64,000 nt of DNA from NCBI GenBank assembly GCA_943788935.1, contig CALSSE010000010.1:124001-188000 (forward strand), in the 5' to 3' direction. Positions 17,541 to 27,600 of this stretch are shown here, piece after piece. The notes below the pieces were generated by a model. It searched no databases. It worked only from the letters and a program-made list of their open reading frames with translations, and was not told the DNA's origin. Position numbers and translations under genes: made by a program. This stretch comes from an uncultured bacterium. Its GTDB lineage: Bacteria; Myxococcota_A; Bradymonadia; UBA7976; VGTA01. Within the stretch, counting starts at the first letter, position 1; the number at the start of each line of letters is the position of its first letter.

Positions 17541-19013
17541 TTACAGACGCTTCATTTTATTTTGAATAACCCGAACTTTTGATCCTTGAGGATAGCGTTT
17601 CAAGTACTTCTTAAAGTATTTGAGTGCGTTGCTCTTATTACCAATTTTTTCGTAAGCGTAACCTAACCCATAGAGGCTGTCGCCGTGTGTTGACTTGAGA
17701 CTTAGGGCTCGCTTGAAGTAAGCAATCCCATTTGACATTCGTTTTAAATCGATCTCACACCAGCCTAATTGAGCGAGAGGCTCTGGTCTGTTAGGTTTGA
17801 GTTTGTGGGCTCTCTGAAAGACCTTTTTCGACTCGGAGACTCGGCCTCGCATAAGTGAGCGCTCGCCTCTCTTCATTAACAAGCGATAACTGTTTTTTGA
17901 GGGGCTCTGATTACTCTTGGTTTTACTCTTGGTTTTACTCTTGGCATTACTCTTGGCTAGCCCCTCCCTTTGAGCGATTGAAGATGGTTTCTGAGCCTCG
18001 GAAGGATCATCGTTCTGTCTCTCTAATTTAGTGCTTTCTATTGGTTTAGAGAGGCTCTCATCTTTAACCGCTGATCCTCCTTTCGCTCTGTCTAAGGATC
18101 GATCTTCGGTGCGTTCTCCTCGCTCAGATCGCGTCTTTTTATCTGCTGAGAGAATCACGCCAGAGTCTGTTTTTTGAGCAGCAAAATGAGCTACCGAGAT
18201 CTCTGACTCGCTTTTCTCTGACTCGCTTTTCTCTGACTCGCTTTTTTCTGACTCTATGTCTAGAGGAACAGTTTCGGGAGATGAGGGTGAGGAGATGAGC
18301 TCTGATATGGAGAGCTCTGATATGGAGAGGCCTGCAGGGTCTAAGATCCATAAAACCCCAATACAGACTATAGCAAAGACTAAGATCTGAACGCTGAATC
18401 CTAATACTCGAGTGCTCAGGCTTGGCCCACTACCGTGACTTCCCGTTTGGGGAGATGCTCCTAGCTCTGCTAGGGCGCTGAGACCTCCTTGGTGACTTAT
18501 TATTGAAGAGTCCCGATTGAAACCAGGCTCCGATGACATCATCGACTCTAGAGAGCGAGCTCCGCTGAGGTCAGAGAGCTTCGCTTGTGGACGTTCTAGT
18601 TGTATTCTAGGCTCATCAGGAAATACTAACTCAGGGAGAGGCGTATTTAAGTCTATAGGAGAGAGTCCATCGGATACTTCATCAATAGTTTTATATAGAG
18701 CTTTTGAACTCTTTTTGAGGCTATCAACGCTCTCCAAGTCATAAAAGTCAGTGTCGATGGTTAGGAGGCCTCCTTCGCTCGATTCACTATCAATAGTGAG
18801 AGCTTCCGATAAGCTATCCTCAGATGTGAGCAGCTGAGAGCTTTGTACACTTAAGAGGTCATAGTGACTCTGTGGCCGGCTCACGAGTGCAGGGGGAGCT
18901 TGGGAGGGGGCGCAATGGCGTCGGTCGGTGAGAACTGCCCCACAGTATTTGCAGTTGTGCATATTTTCGACATTCGCTTCTTGGCAAATGGGACAATCGC
19001 TCAATAAACTCAA
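17541..19013 (-). CDS. Zinc-ribbon, single-pass membrane, TPR protein
   Basis: A 490-residue protein with a zinc ribbon at the N-terminus (CPICQEANVENMHNCKYCG, four Cys), a long acidic and Ser-rich linker, one membrane segment (about residues 207-225, VLGFSVQILVFAIVCIGVLW), a charged low-complexity region and two to three TPR units at the C-terminus (from about residue 400; PEPLAQLGWCEIDL, GDSLYGLGYAYEKIGNK). This layout suits a cytoplasm-facing ribbon and a periplasmic TPR adaptor. I chose the TTG start at 19013 because AGGAG lies eight bases before it. It sits between the large Cys-rich lipoprotein and mtnA in one operon. Two in-frame tandem repeats expand the linker (KSKT and SEKSE units). 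The function is unknown. Confidence 0.8.
   Translation of the reverse strand: MSLLSDCPICQEANVENMHNCKYCGAVLTDRRHCAPSQAPPALVSRPQSHYDLLSVQSSQLLTSEDSLSEALTIDSESSEGGLLTIDTDFYDLESVDSLKKSSKALYKTIDEVSDGLSPIDLNTPLPELVFPDEPRIQLERPQAKLSDLSGARSLESMMSSEPGFNRDSSIISHQGGLSALAELGASPQTGSHGSGPSLSTRVLGFSVQILVFAIVCIGVLWILDPAGLSISELSISELISSPSSPETVPLDIESEKSESEKSESEKSESEISVAHFAAQKTDSGVILSADKKTRSERGERTEDRSLDRAKGGSAVKDESLSKPIESTKLERQNDDPSEAQKPSSIAQREGLAKSNAKSKTKSKTKSNQSPSKNSYRLLMKRGERSLMRGRVSESKKVFQRAHKLKPNRPEPLAQLGWCEIDLKRMSNGIAYFKRALSLKSTHGDSLYGLGYAYEKIGNKSNALKYFKKYLKRYPQGSKVRVIQNKMKRL
17911..17958 (-). repeat. 12-bp coding repeat, four units
   Basis: Four units of TTACTCTTGGTT (plus strand, slight variation) encode a Lys/Ser/Thr-rich stretch in the linker of the zinc-ribbon/TPR protein. 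Confidence 0.85.
18201..18255 (-). repeat. 15-bp coding repeat, three and a half units
   Basis: CTCTGACTCGCTTTT repeats three times perfectly with a partial fourth unit, encoding the pentapeptide KSESE in the linker of the zinc-ribbon/TPR protein. Confidence 0.9.
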
Positions 19014-19035
19014 GAGTGGTCTCCTGATCGCAACG

Positions 19036-22000
19036 TTAATCTCTGAGGTCTAATACAGGCCAATCGGTCTCGGTGAATAACCCACCATTGAGGTCATTAC
19101 AAGCACCACTTGGATTAGTGTTTATATTCGTTGGTACAACTCTGAACAGATAGTCTAGGCGTGTCTGATTAAGATTAAATATATCACCAGCGACATGAAG
19201 CCTAACCGAGGCAGGGCGAGCGCCAGCGATAATATTAATACAATGTACATTTCTGCTCTGGCTACGCGGACTATCTATGACTTCGCCGTCAAGCGTGGAC
19301 GCATCTGTCGCAGAGAGGGTGAGTCGACCTTGTTGACTCTCAAAGGCCACATGTACTGTCCGCTGAGCTGAGGCGGGAACCACAATCTCAAACCAATCTC
19401 CGGCGGTTCGCTCATTCTCGCAGAGCCAAGTATCACACAACTCTACTCGACCTGATCCAAACCTCGTAGCGTCTTGGGGACGATTATTGCCGGTCAGACC
19501 TTCGTGACTATCTTCTTCACATACGGTTGTAGGAGGGACGAGAGTTAAATTCAGCTGATAGGCGTTCTCGGTGGGCTCTGGGCTGTACACTCTCGCATAA
19601 TAACGACCCGGCTGAGTCTCTAGACTTGGAAAATGGATTAACTCACCATCATCTTGAGAGTTCGCTCGAGCGATCGGTGCTCGACATCGACGATTAATAC
19701 AAGAGCTGTTCATTTGATTGACACGACAATCGGCATGTACAGTACATTGCTCTCCCTGAATGAGATTTCCTACCTCAAAGAGCTCTACATTGATGTTTCC
19801 ATCACGATGTCTAAAGGTCGAATTTAGGCATAGTCGAGTATTAACCTCCATGACCTCGAAGGTATACCAGTCTTCATCGAGCGCATCCTCAGGGTCGCAT
19901 AAATACCCATTGCTCACTGCGCTCCTGTTCTCTGACACTTCCCGGAGAAGAGAGACAGGATCTAGCTCGTCATCTCTAGTAGAAGGCTCATTAACATCCT
20001 GAGAGCAAGCGCCATCCGAGGGGATGCGCCGAAGATGAAGCTGATAAGGGCCTGAGCTATCATCAACACCAGTCACCTCGATAAAGAGCGGCTCATCAAC
20101 AGCGCTCACCGCTGTCGCGTATTGCAGGATCTCCATAGAGTCTAGTGAGCGAGGATTAATAGAGGCGCGATCTCCAACAGCGATCCCTTCAGCGTTCATG
20201 AAACGTACTTGTAGCTCCCCCGTGAGCTCTCCTCGGCCTCCGAGTGGATCATCAGGAAGGTCAGAGTCATCAACGATCCAAGCTCGCCATGCATCACCCG
20301 AGCCCGAACGAACAGCGAAGAGGTCACGGTCTCCCTGACAGAGAAAGAGGTTCTCGTTCAAACGTAAGTCTTGATCTATGGGGATAAATCCTGTGCCGTC
20401 AGCGAGTGGACCATTCTCATCTAGTGGAGTCGCTTGTTCAATACGATTGTTGGGCTCTCTGAGGTCGGAGCAGACGAGCTGACGGCGGTTAAAAGTAGCG
20501 CTCAACTCATAAGACTCACATCCTCCTACTGAGCTCAGAGAGACACACCATTCGTCGTTGGTGAAAGATTGAGTCTCCGGATCGATTCGGATTTCATATC
20601 GACGACGGTTCTCGACACTCTCAGACAGCTCTGTCGCGGTATAGCCTTCAAAATTAGCAGCAGGTAACTCAAATACTGCTGCTACAGCGAGTTGGATATT
20701 TAAGGGGTCACAGGAGAGCGGAGTGTCAACAACAAGGTTCATGCCATCACTCATAGACATCGGGAAACAGTAATAGTCTTGGTCTCCGAAACAAAGATCT
20801 CCATTCGCTTGATCAGTGAAGCGGAAGGCGGGTGTCAGACCGATCTGCTGACCACCTGAGGGGTTATCATCGCTTGGATCATTTCGATCAGAGAAACAGG
20901 CGAGGTCTTGAGGAGCTGCTCTATATTCGATGATATACGGGTGAGCATCGAGTTGGCTCATAGCTTCTATCTTGATGAGGTATTCACCGGCGATCGCTCC
21001 TTGAGCGTAGTCAGGATAGCGGAGAGTTTGATCAGCTGCCCAAGGGTCGCTCATCTTCAAGATCTCCCCTTCGGGGCTTATTACGCTAAGACCTATGGGA
21101 CCAACACTGGGTCGAGACTGGAGATATATCTCTAAGCGCTCTCCTGCATTAAGGGTAACCTTTGTCCAATCTTCGTCACCGATACATAGGGTTCTAGTGA
21201 GCAGACCCGAGGCTCGAACACCACCCTCCTCACCGATAGTCCATTCTACAGATGGCGCCACATCAGCCTCATCGTCCCCAAGTAGCTCTTGAGGGTCATC
21301 AGCACACCCAAAGAGGCATCGACCCTCAACGCAGGCTTCATCACTCCCACACCCTTGGTGGGTGATTGGATCACAAGAGACTCGACATCGACCCGTTGAT
21401 GCTTCGCAATATTGTCGATCAGGACAGCTCTCATCGAGCTCACAGGTCTGTCGGCAGACTCTGTCTTCCGCACAATTGAACCCTTCAGGACACATCCCCT
21501 CTCGACAGCCATCTCGACATCTCCCCTCAAAGGCACAGAACTGCCAATCAGGACATTCTTCATCGAGATCACAAATAAAATTAACGCATTGGCTCTGCTC
21601 TGGATGACAGGTCAGATCTGGCGGACAACCATTAGGATCTTCTTGTCGACAGCCGGGTGAGCATCGACCAAAATCAGCGCAGTATTCACTAGGAGAGCAT
21701 TGGGTGTCACGGCTACAGAGCGCTCGACAAGGATCGGGTTCACAGCTGAACACACCTAAAAGGATCTCACCCCCGACTTGCTCACATGATCGTTGAGGGC
21801 TGATAAAGCAGAGATCATCGAGGTCACAGCAAACTCCCCCTTGTGAGCATGTTCTTGACTCTTGATCACAAAATTGAGGCCCGACGTCAGTGTCGGGACA
21901 GTTGGACTCTCCCTCATCGGTGATGCGGCACCCGGTGGCGCAGACCCCATTCGCACAATATTCATCCTCATAACAGCCATTGTCATTCTCACAGGACAAT

Positions 22001-22341
22001 ACACATTCACGGCTCGTCTCATCACATATCTTTCGACTCCCCGGACGGATACAACTATCGTTGGGGGAGAGGCGACACCCCTCTTCGCACTCCCCTAAAC
22101 CACTCTCTTCATCGACTTGACAGTAGGCGTCTAGCTGACAGTCTTCATCGACGATACAAGCGTCGCTGAACACTCCTTCGTCCATTTCTGGGATAACCTC
22201 TTGTCCACCAACCGGAGCCCCAGTGTCTACTGCAGTGAGATTGTCTGGACATCCCCAAAGCATTAGCGACATCATCGCAGAGAAGAGAGAAGAGTACATC
22301 GGGCTAGCGCTCTTGATGATGTGAGTCGAGGAGAACTTCAT
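19036..22341 (-). CDS. Large Cys-rich surface lipoprotein with PPC-like domains
   Basis: A 1101-residue lipoprotein with signal peptide and lipobox ending LWGC (about residue 31). Residues about 55-345 form a series of short Cys-rich modules of the form C-x2-D-x2-C-x3-YC-x6-G-x-C-x2-GC, similar to the EGF/Dickkopf-like arrays on many myxobacterial surface proteins. Residues about 370-1090 contain several pre-peptidase C-terminal (PPC)-like beta domains, e.g. EDWTKVTLNAGERLEIYL and DWFEIVVPASAQRTVHVAFE. No catalytic site is visible. It is the first gene of the operon with the zinc-ribbon/TPR protein and mtnA; AGAGG lies before the ATG. It is probably exposed on the outer membrane and held by disulfides or bound metal; its partner is unknown. 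Confidence 0.8.
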   Translation of the reverse strand: MKFSSTHIIKSASPMYSSLFSAMMSLMLWGCPDNLTAVDTGAPVGGQEVIPEMDEGVFSDACIVDEDCQLDAYCQVDEESGLGECEEGCRLSPNDSCIRPGSRKICDETSRECVLSCENDNGCYEDEYCANGVCATGCRITDEGESNCPDTDVGPQFCDQESRTCSQGGVCCDLDDLCFISPQRSCEQVGGEILLGVFSCEPDPCRALCSRDTQCSPSEYCADFGRCSPGCRQEDPNGCPPDLTCHPEQSQCVNFICDLDEECPDWQFCAFEGRCRDGCREGMCPEGFNCAEDRVCRQTCELDESCPDRQYCEASTGRCRVSCDPITHQGCGSDEACVEGRCLFGCADDPQELLGDDEADVAPSVEWTIGEEGGVRASGLLTRTLCIGDEDWTKVTLNAGERLEIYLQSRPSVGPIGLSVISPEGEILKMSDPWAADQTLRYPDYAQGAIAGEYLIKIEAMSQLDAHPYIIEYRAAPQDLACFSDRNDPSDDNPSGGQQIGLTPAFRFTDQANGDLCFGDQDYYCFPMSMSDGMNLVVDTPLSCDPLNIQLAVAAVFELPAANFEGYTATELSESVENRRRYEIRIDPETQSFTNDEWCVSLSSVGGCESYELSATFNRRQLVCSDLREPNNRIEQATPLDENGPLADGTGFIPIDQDLRLNENLFLCQGDRDLFAVRSGSGDAWRAWIVDDSDLPDDPLGGRGELTGELQVRFMNAEGIAVGDRASINPRSLDSMEILQYATAVSAVDEPLFIEVTGVDDSSGPYQLHLRRIPSDGACSQDVNEPSTRDDELDPVSLLREVSENRSAVSNGYLCDPEDALDEDWYTFEVMEVNTRLCLNSTFRHRDGNINVELFEVGNLIQGEQCTVHADCRVNQMNSSCINRRCRAPIARANSQDDGELIHFPSLETQPGRYYARVYSPEPTENAYQLNLTLVPPTTVCEEDSHEGLTGNNRPQDATRFGSGRVELCDTWLCENERTAGDWFEIVVPASAQRTVHVAFESQQGRLTLSATDASTLDGEVIDSPRSQSRNVHCINIIAGARPASVRLHVAGDIFNLNQTRLDYLFRVVPTNINTNPSGACNDLNGGLFTETDWPVLDLRD

Positions 22342-22479
22342 ATTGAGACCTCTGCGTTCTGTTGTGTATAAAGAGAACTTAGCAATATAACGCTACCTCT
22401 CTTTCTAACCCGATCAACAGAGAAGGTAAAGACCGCCGTGTTGATATCAGTGAATAGATGTGCTTAAAATCGAGGTCAA

Positions 22480-23280
22480 GTGAGCCACTCTAAGATTAAT
22501 ACCCCCCATCATTTTAAGACTCTAAGAGTGATCTTTATCTTAAGCTCTGTCTTGATCTCTGTCTCGATGCTTTACTGGGTAGGTCCCTATGGGGACTCCA
22601 ACCTTGGAGACTCTGTTCAACTACCTCAGAGTCGCTCTCAAGAGCGCGCTGACTCCAATCACCAGTCTGCTTCATCTCTGACACACCTCCCACACCTCCC
22701 AACACCTGCTCCTCCACCCCCCTTAGGGAAAGCGAGGGCTTTGGAGAGCATGACTTTGGAGAGTAGAGCTTGGGGTGAGCTGTTAGCCTCAGTGATTAGT
22801 CATCCACAGATAACAGGTCTCAAGATGAAAGGTATCTTGACCGAAGAGACACAGTATAAAGGTCTCATCGCACGACCTCTATCCGACTTGAAGCCTTCAG
22901 CTGAGGAGGTCGGTTTTACCGTAGGTTCTGAGCGAGGGCTACCTCAACTGCGAGGTCTACAGAGCGTGACGACCTTACAGGTTGTTGATGGCTATATTTT
23001 GGGAGCGGATATCCTCTTTGAGCAATCGGCGAGCGCAGCTTCATGGAGCTTCGTCTGTGACCTCCTCACCCATGGGGTAGACTATGGCGCTGATGAAGAC
23101 CCAATGCTCATACTTGACCAACATGACCCTAGGGTACAAAAGACGAAGGCTGGTTCACCTTTGTCAGGGTCTTGGTCACTTGGTGGCTCATCACAGATCC
23201 ATTACCAGCTACGTCTTAACTCAAGGGGTGAGCCGATGAGAGCGAGGCTGTGGATTAGCCATGATGGACCTAATCAATAA
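22480..23280 (+). CDS. Membrane-anchored protein of unknown function
   Basis: A 266-residue protein starting at GTG (22480) with GAGGT shortly upstream. An N-terminal membrane segment (about residues 12-30, VIFILSSVLISVSMLYWV) is followed by a Pro-rich linker (PTPAPPPPLG) and a domain of about 180 residues ending in two beta hairpins (SGSWSLGGSSQIHYQLRLN). I do not recognise the domain. The anchor and linker suggest a periplasmic protein held at the inner membrane. The last 11 bases overlap the end of serA on the other strand. It lies alone between two minus-strand operons. Confidence 0.7.
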   Translation: MSHSKINTPHHFKTLRVIFILSSVLISVSMLYWVGPYGDSNLGDSVQLPQSRSQERADSNHQSASSLTHLPHLPTPAPPPPLGKARALESMTLESRAWGELLASVISHPQITGLKMKGILTEETQYKGLIARPLSDLKPSAEEVGFTVGSERGLPQLRGLQSVTTLQVVDGYILGADILFEQSASAASWSFVCDLLTHGVDYGADEDPMLILDQHDPRVQKTKAGSPLSGSWSLGGSSQIHYQLRLNSRGEPMRARLWISHDGPNQ

Positions 23281-24694
23281 TGACCTGTCTAATGGAGCGA
23301 ATGGCGTCTTCTTGTTCGGTGAGCTCACCGGCACGCTGAATGATCACTTGAAGCTGCTCAGAGCTGAGCGGTTGATCGATCAAAGCTAAATCATAAGCAA
23401 AACCATACTCATCAAAGTCAGTGTGTACACTCGACAGATTACTCACTCCTGCCTCATATATGGCTTCGTCAATCGCTCTCTTCGTACCCCTCGCTGTGCT
23501 ATGGCAGACCATTAAGAAGGCAGAACCACGTCGTCCACGATTAGAGAGATTAAGCTCAGTGCGACTCTGAAAGGGGGTGTCTCGAACAGCGCCACGACGA
23601 GAGAACTGTCCAAAGGTTTCGCTTACTCGGGCCGCAATCCTCGGTTGAGCTTCTTGGGTAGAGGCACCAATATGAGGAAAGACCGCCACTTGTTGACAGT
23701 CGACATAAGGGTTATGCCAACCGCTACCTTTTCGAGGTTCATGAGGATAAACATCCACCGCTGCTCTCTTAACATGACCGCTCTCTATAGCGGCAATAAG
23801 GTCCTCTGGGGTATGAATAAAGCCTCGACCAAAATTGATAAAGATCCTCATTCCTTCAGGTCGATCAGCCCCTAGCTGCTCGAAATGTTGACGCCCAATG
23901 ACCCCTTCATTTGAGGCACCATGTACATCGCGGGCGGAGAAATGTACCGTAATGCATTCGCTCGCCTTAAAGAGACTCTCGATCGTCTCATGATGAGTCC
24001 ATCCCATCTCTTTGCCGAGCTCTATAGAGACTTGGCGGGTGTCATAAAAATGAATCTTCATGCCCATCGCCGAGAGCGCTCTCGCCACCGAGCGCCCAAT
24101 ATTACCTAAACCTAGAATACCTAGGTGCTTACCGCGGATTTCATAGCGCTCAACTTGACTCTTCTCCCATGTCCCTTGACGACAAGAGGTATTGGTCTCA
24201 TAAAACCGTCGCGCCAAAGAGATGAGATTCCCTACCACCATTTCTACAACGCTCCGACCATTGGAGACTGGATCATTGAAGGTCATGATTCCATGATCAG
24301 CGCAGGCCTGCTTATCGACCGAGTCGTCACCAATACAACATAGCTGTACCGCGAGCAGAGTAGGACACTTCTCAATGAGCTCCCGACTCACTTCGACCTT
24401 GGATCTCTTAAAGATGACTTGTGAGCGGTGCTCATTGATCACTCGAATCAGCTCATCTTGAGCGGGGATATGTGACATTCTATGAACGATCATTCCCTGA
24501 TCTTTTAGATAGTCATCGAGCACTATGGACGGGTGTTCTACGACGATCGCTCTCTCAATCGCACCATTCCAAATCCTCGCCATAACTTTCGCCCTCTCTG
24601 TGTGTGTGAGTAGTAATGGGCTCTGATAGAGCTTAACCATGTGATGTGAGATACTTGTTTCAACGATGGGTTTCAACACCTCTCCGCTCATCAT
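23270..24694 (-). CDS. serA: D-3-phosphoglycerate dehydrogenase family protein
   Basis: A 474-residue D-2-hydroxyacid dehydrogenase, most like SerA, the first enzyme of serine synthesis. The Rossmann motif is GILGLGNIGRSVARALSAMG. The substrate/catalytic Arg lies in the FINFGRGF block, which replaces the usual N[AT]SRG, and the catalytic His is in FPHIGASTQEAQ, a hallmark of SerA. The last 90 residues look like an ACT regulatory domain (AFLMVCHSTARGTKRAIDE). There is a non-typical N-terminal extension of about 50 residues. Its ATG overlaps the stop of the preceding lipoprotein gene (ATGA), so the two are translationally coupled, an odd partnership for a biosynthetic enzyme. Another hydroxyacid dehydrogenase is possible but less likely because of the ASTQEAQ block. 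Confidence 0.88.
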   Translation of the reverse strand: MMSGEVLKPIVETSISHHMVKLYQSPLLLTHTERAKVMARIWNGAIERAIVVEHPSIVLDDYLKDQGMIVHRMSHIPAQDELIRVINEHRSQVIFKRSKVEVSRELIEKCPTLLAVQLCCIGDDSVDKQACADHGIMTFNDPVSNGRSVVEMVVGNLISLARRFYETNTSCRQGTWEKSQVERYEIRGKHLGILGLGNIGRSVARALSAMGMKIHFYDTRQVSIELGKEMGWTHHETIESLFKASECITVHFSARDVHGASNEGVIGRQHFEQLGADRPEGMRIFINFGRGFIHTPEDLIAAIESGHVKRAAVDVYPHEPRKGSGWHNPYVDCQQVAVFPHIGASTQEAQPRIAARVSETFGQFSRRGAVRDTPFQSRTELNLSNRGRRGSAFLMVCHSTARGTKRAIDEAIYEAGVSNLSSVHTDFDEYGFAYDLALIDQPLSSEQLQVIIQRAGELTEQEDAIRSIRQVIID

Positions 24695-27600
24695 CTTTCT
24701 TCAGGAACAATCTCACGCTCTTTCTTGAGTAGATGAACGGTAGTGAAACGCTGTTTCTCATGACGGTCAACTCGTTTAGCAAATACTCTCCAAGCATCAT
24801 AATATAAAGGCATAACCAGTCCACCGGTTAAACTCCAATCAGCGTCAATAGAGATGATAGATGAGTCGGTATTTGATTGATGTACTTTAATATCAAGCTG
24901 ATAACTACCTCGTGGGAGCGATGCTAATGATTGATCAGACTTATCTGTTTCGGCTTGTGCCTTTTTTTGAGTTGATCGATCAGGGAAACGATACAAGTGA
25001 CTCAGCTTAGAATGCGCTTCACTCAGCTTTAATCCATATATCTTAAGAGAGAGCTTTTGATGGACCGGTGGTACAACGAGTGGAGCTGTGCGTCTGTCTG
25101 AGCTAGCGAAGCGCTCTCCCCATCGCTGAGGATTGAGGTGTAGGTCCTTTTGGTCTCGTACCCATATCCTCACTTGGTAACTGAGCTTGAGAGAATGGTC
25201 TATCTCTTCGAATGTTAAATTCCTCACCTCTGCCCCTCCCCACCAACGCTCCCATTGGCGCTCCACCCATCCTCTCAGTTCTCTCTCTCCAGCGCGCTCC
25301 ATTTTTGCCTTGAAAATCGCTCCGTCCGCTCCATAAAACCGATGTGTCATTTGACCGGTTATCGCTACTGAGTTTAATACCCCTAAAGGCATATTCTCTT
25401 CAACACGCAATGCCCCACTCAGCTCATAGGTGATCGGGACTTCATCTCGATCTCCTCTTTGTCTGAGGTCAAGGCTAGCGTAGCGATCAATGGGGTGTGG
25501 ACTGAAACGATCGCTTACTATTTCCTCATCTAAACTCGGCCATACTCGTAAAGCGCTCCCTCTCGAGAGGTAAGGAGAGACCCAACCGATGGAGGAACTA
25601 GGGAGGCTTGGATCTAACCATTTACCTTTTACTTTGAGAAGTAGATGAGGGTAGTCATCAAGTCGAGAGAGTCGTGTATCTCCCTCCAATGAGTAAGGTT
25701 TGGCGAGCCATATTTCATGAGAATGACCACAGGTGGTGAGTAATCCACTTAAAGTTAGCCCTCTGTGGCCTTTTCCAGTGATCAAAGTACGATAAAGCGG
25801 CGAGGTGTCGAATACATCAGATTCACGTTGAACCCTCCACCATGCATAGTCGACAAGGTCTTGGAGAGAGCGAGTATCAATATTTGGCTCAAAGCCACTT
25901 AAGAGTGGACAGAGGTCAGCTTCCTCAGAGAGATATTGATTGATAAATCGGTGAAGTGATGCCCACTCCTCTTTTGGATGATATTGATCTCCAACTTGTA
26001 AAAAAGGCGAACTGCTCATTGTAGGGAGAGAATAGGGGTCAGATGTTTGGGGAGGAAGTTTATGAGCTTCTAGTTTAACGCCCCATGAAGACTCTCCATC
26101 TTTGTGTATATGAGTTAAAGTACCATTGAAACGATTGCGGAGAGTATCCGCAGTAGGCGCTCTGACCACAAATTCAGCGGGAGGGTCTTGGGTAACTCTC
26201 TCCTCAAGACGACCAGTGTCTCTCTCTATCTCGATCACTTTATGCCAAATTGAACGATCGTTCTCTTGTAGGGGCATAACAGGGGTGAGTAGGCTTTGGT
26301 CGCGTCGCTCTGTTTTGATGGGCTCAATATACTCTGCGAGGAGCCAGTCTCCGACTTGCAGGTCAGTGAAGGAGTAACCCCCGGTCTTAAGGATATGCAT
26401 CGGCGCTCGTCGACCGCTATGGGGTTTTAGTTGATAGAGTGAGATGAGGTGAGCAGCTTCGGGCAAAACGAGCTCACCAAGAATCTCGACACCCTGTCGT
26501 GAGTTTATTCGGATGATTTCATACACCCAACGAACCCCTTCACCATTAGAGGTATAATACAGAGATTGGTAATCGAGTAGCTGCCCCATATTCCCTTTGA
26601 GGAGTGGTATCCAAGGCTCACTCATGAATGTCTTGATCATCTCTTGAGGCTTCACCGTCTCTAGCGCAGGTCTCCTCCCCGGGATCCATTCAGGGTAAGT
26701 CTTCATCCATGGGAGCGCTTGAGGGCTACTTGGGAACCTCCGTATGAGAGGAGGGATGACCTTCTCAATCGGTACACCTAGAGCGATGAGACGATCAGAG
26801 ATTCTCCACGTCGTATCTGGATCGAGAAGAGGATCTTCGTTCATCGGCGCTGATCGCTTGTGTTGCTGAATCTTAGCCGAAGATTGATTATATAGGCGAA
26901 GCCATTCTTTGGGTAGAGAAGCATGAGTCAAAGCACAGGCTTGAATCGTCCTCTTCACCTCTTCAATCATTGAGTGAGCGTGAGGAGGAAAGTATACTCC
27001 ATTTCCAGAGTCGCTCTGATGAGATTGATAGGGTGATGAGCCACACAGCAGCGATGCTGTTCCCACTGTTTTTTGAGGGGTAACGCTCTCTTGATCATTG
27101 GGTGGAGACGGTCTCCAAAACTCTTTAAAGATCTCCCACTGAGCGTCAGCGTTTCCGCTGAGAGCTATCCAGTCTTGGAACTTAAGAGTGGAGCGAAGAG
27201 TATTTAAGTGAAGAATAAGTCGGAGGCGCTCACTCCAAAGATTAATAAGCGTTGACGGTGCGCTCTCTATTAGCTCATCAGGGATGATTGGTGAAGAGGG
27301 AAACCACATCATTCGGGGCTTCATTTCGCCGCTAATATATAGCGTGAGTTGGTCTCTTGTGGGAGGATGATCGAGGTCACTCTCAGTGTTGTGAGTAGGA
27401 GTGTTGCGAGAACATCCTAGATTAGAGGCGCTGATGAGGGCCAATCTACCGGTAGATGGAAGACTATTTAGGAGCGAACTCTCTTCAGAACCACCGCGCT
27501 TATGTACTCTTTTACCGATTTGAAAAGAGCTAAAAGCATAGGGCTCTCTTAAGGCCAATAGCGGGTCCCCTGCCTTGGGTCTTTTCGTACTGTGGGAACT

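Noticed and set aside
17525..17541. SAM riboswitch ahead of mtnA
   Set aside because: Only 16 bases separate mtnA from the preceding gene, and the leader of the operon (22342-22479) shows no SAM-I/II pattern.
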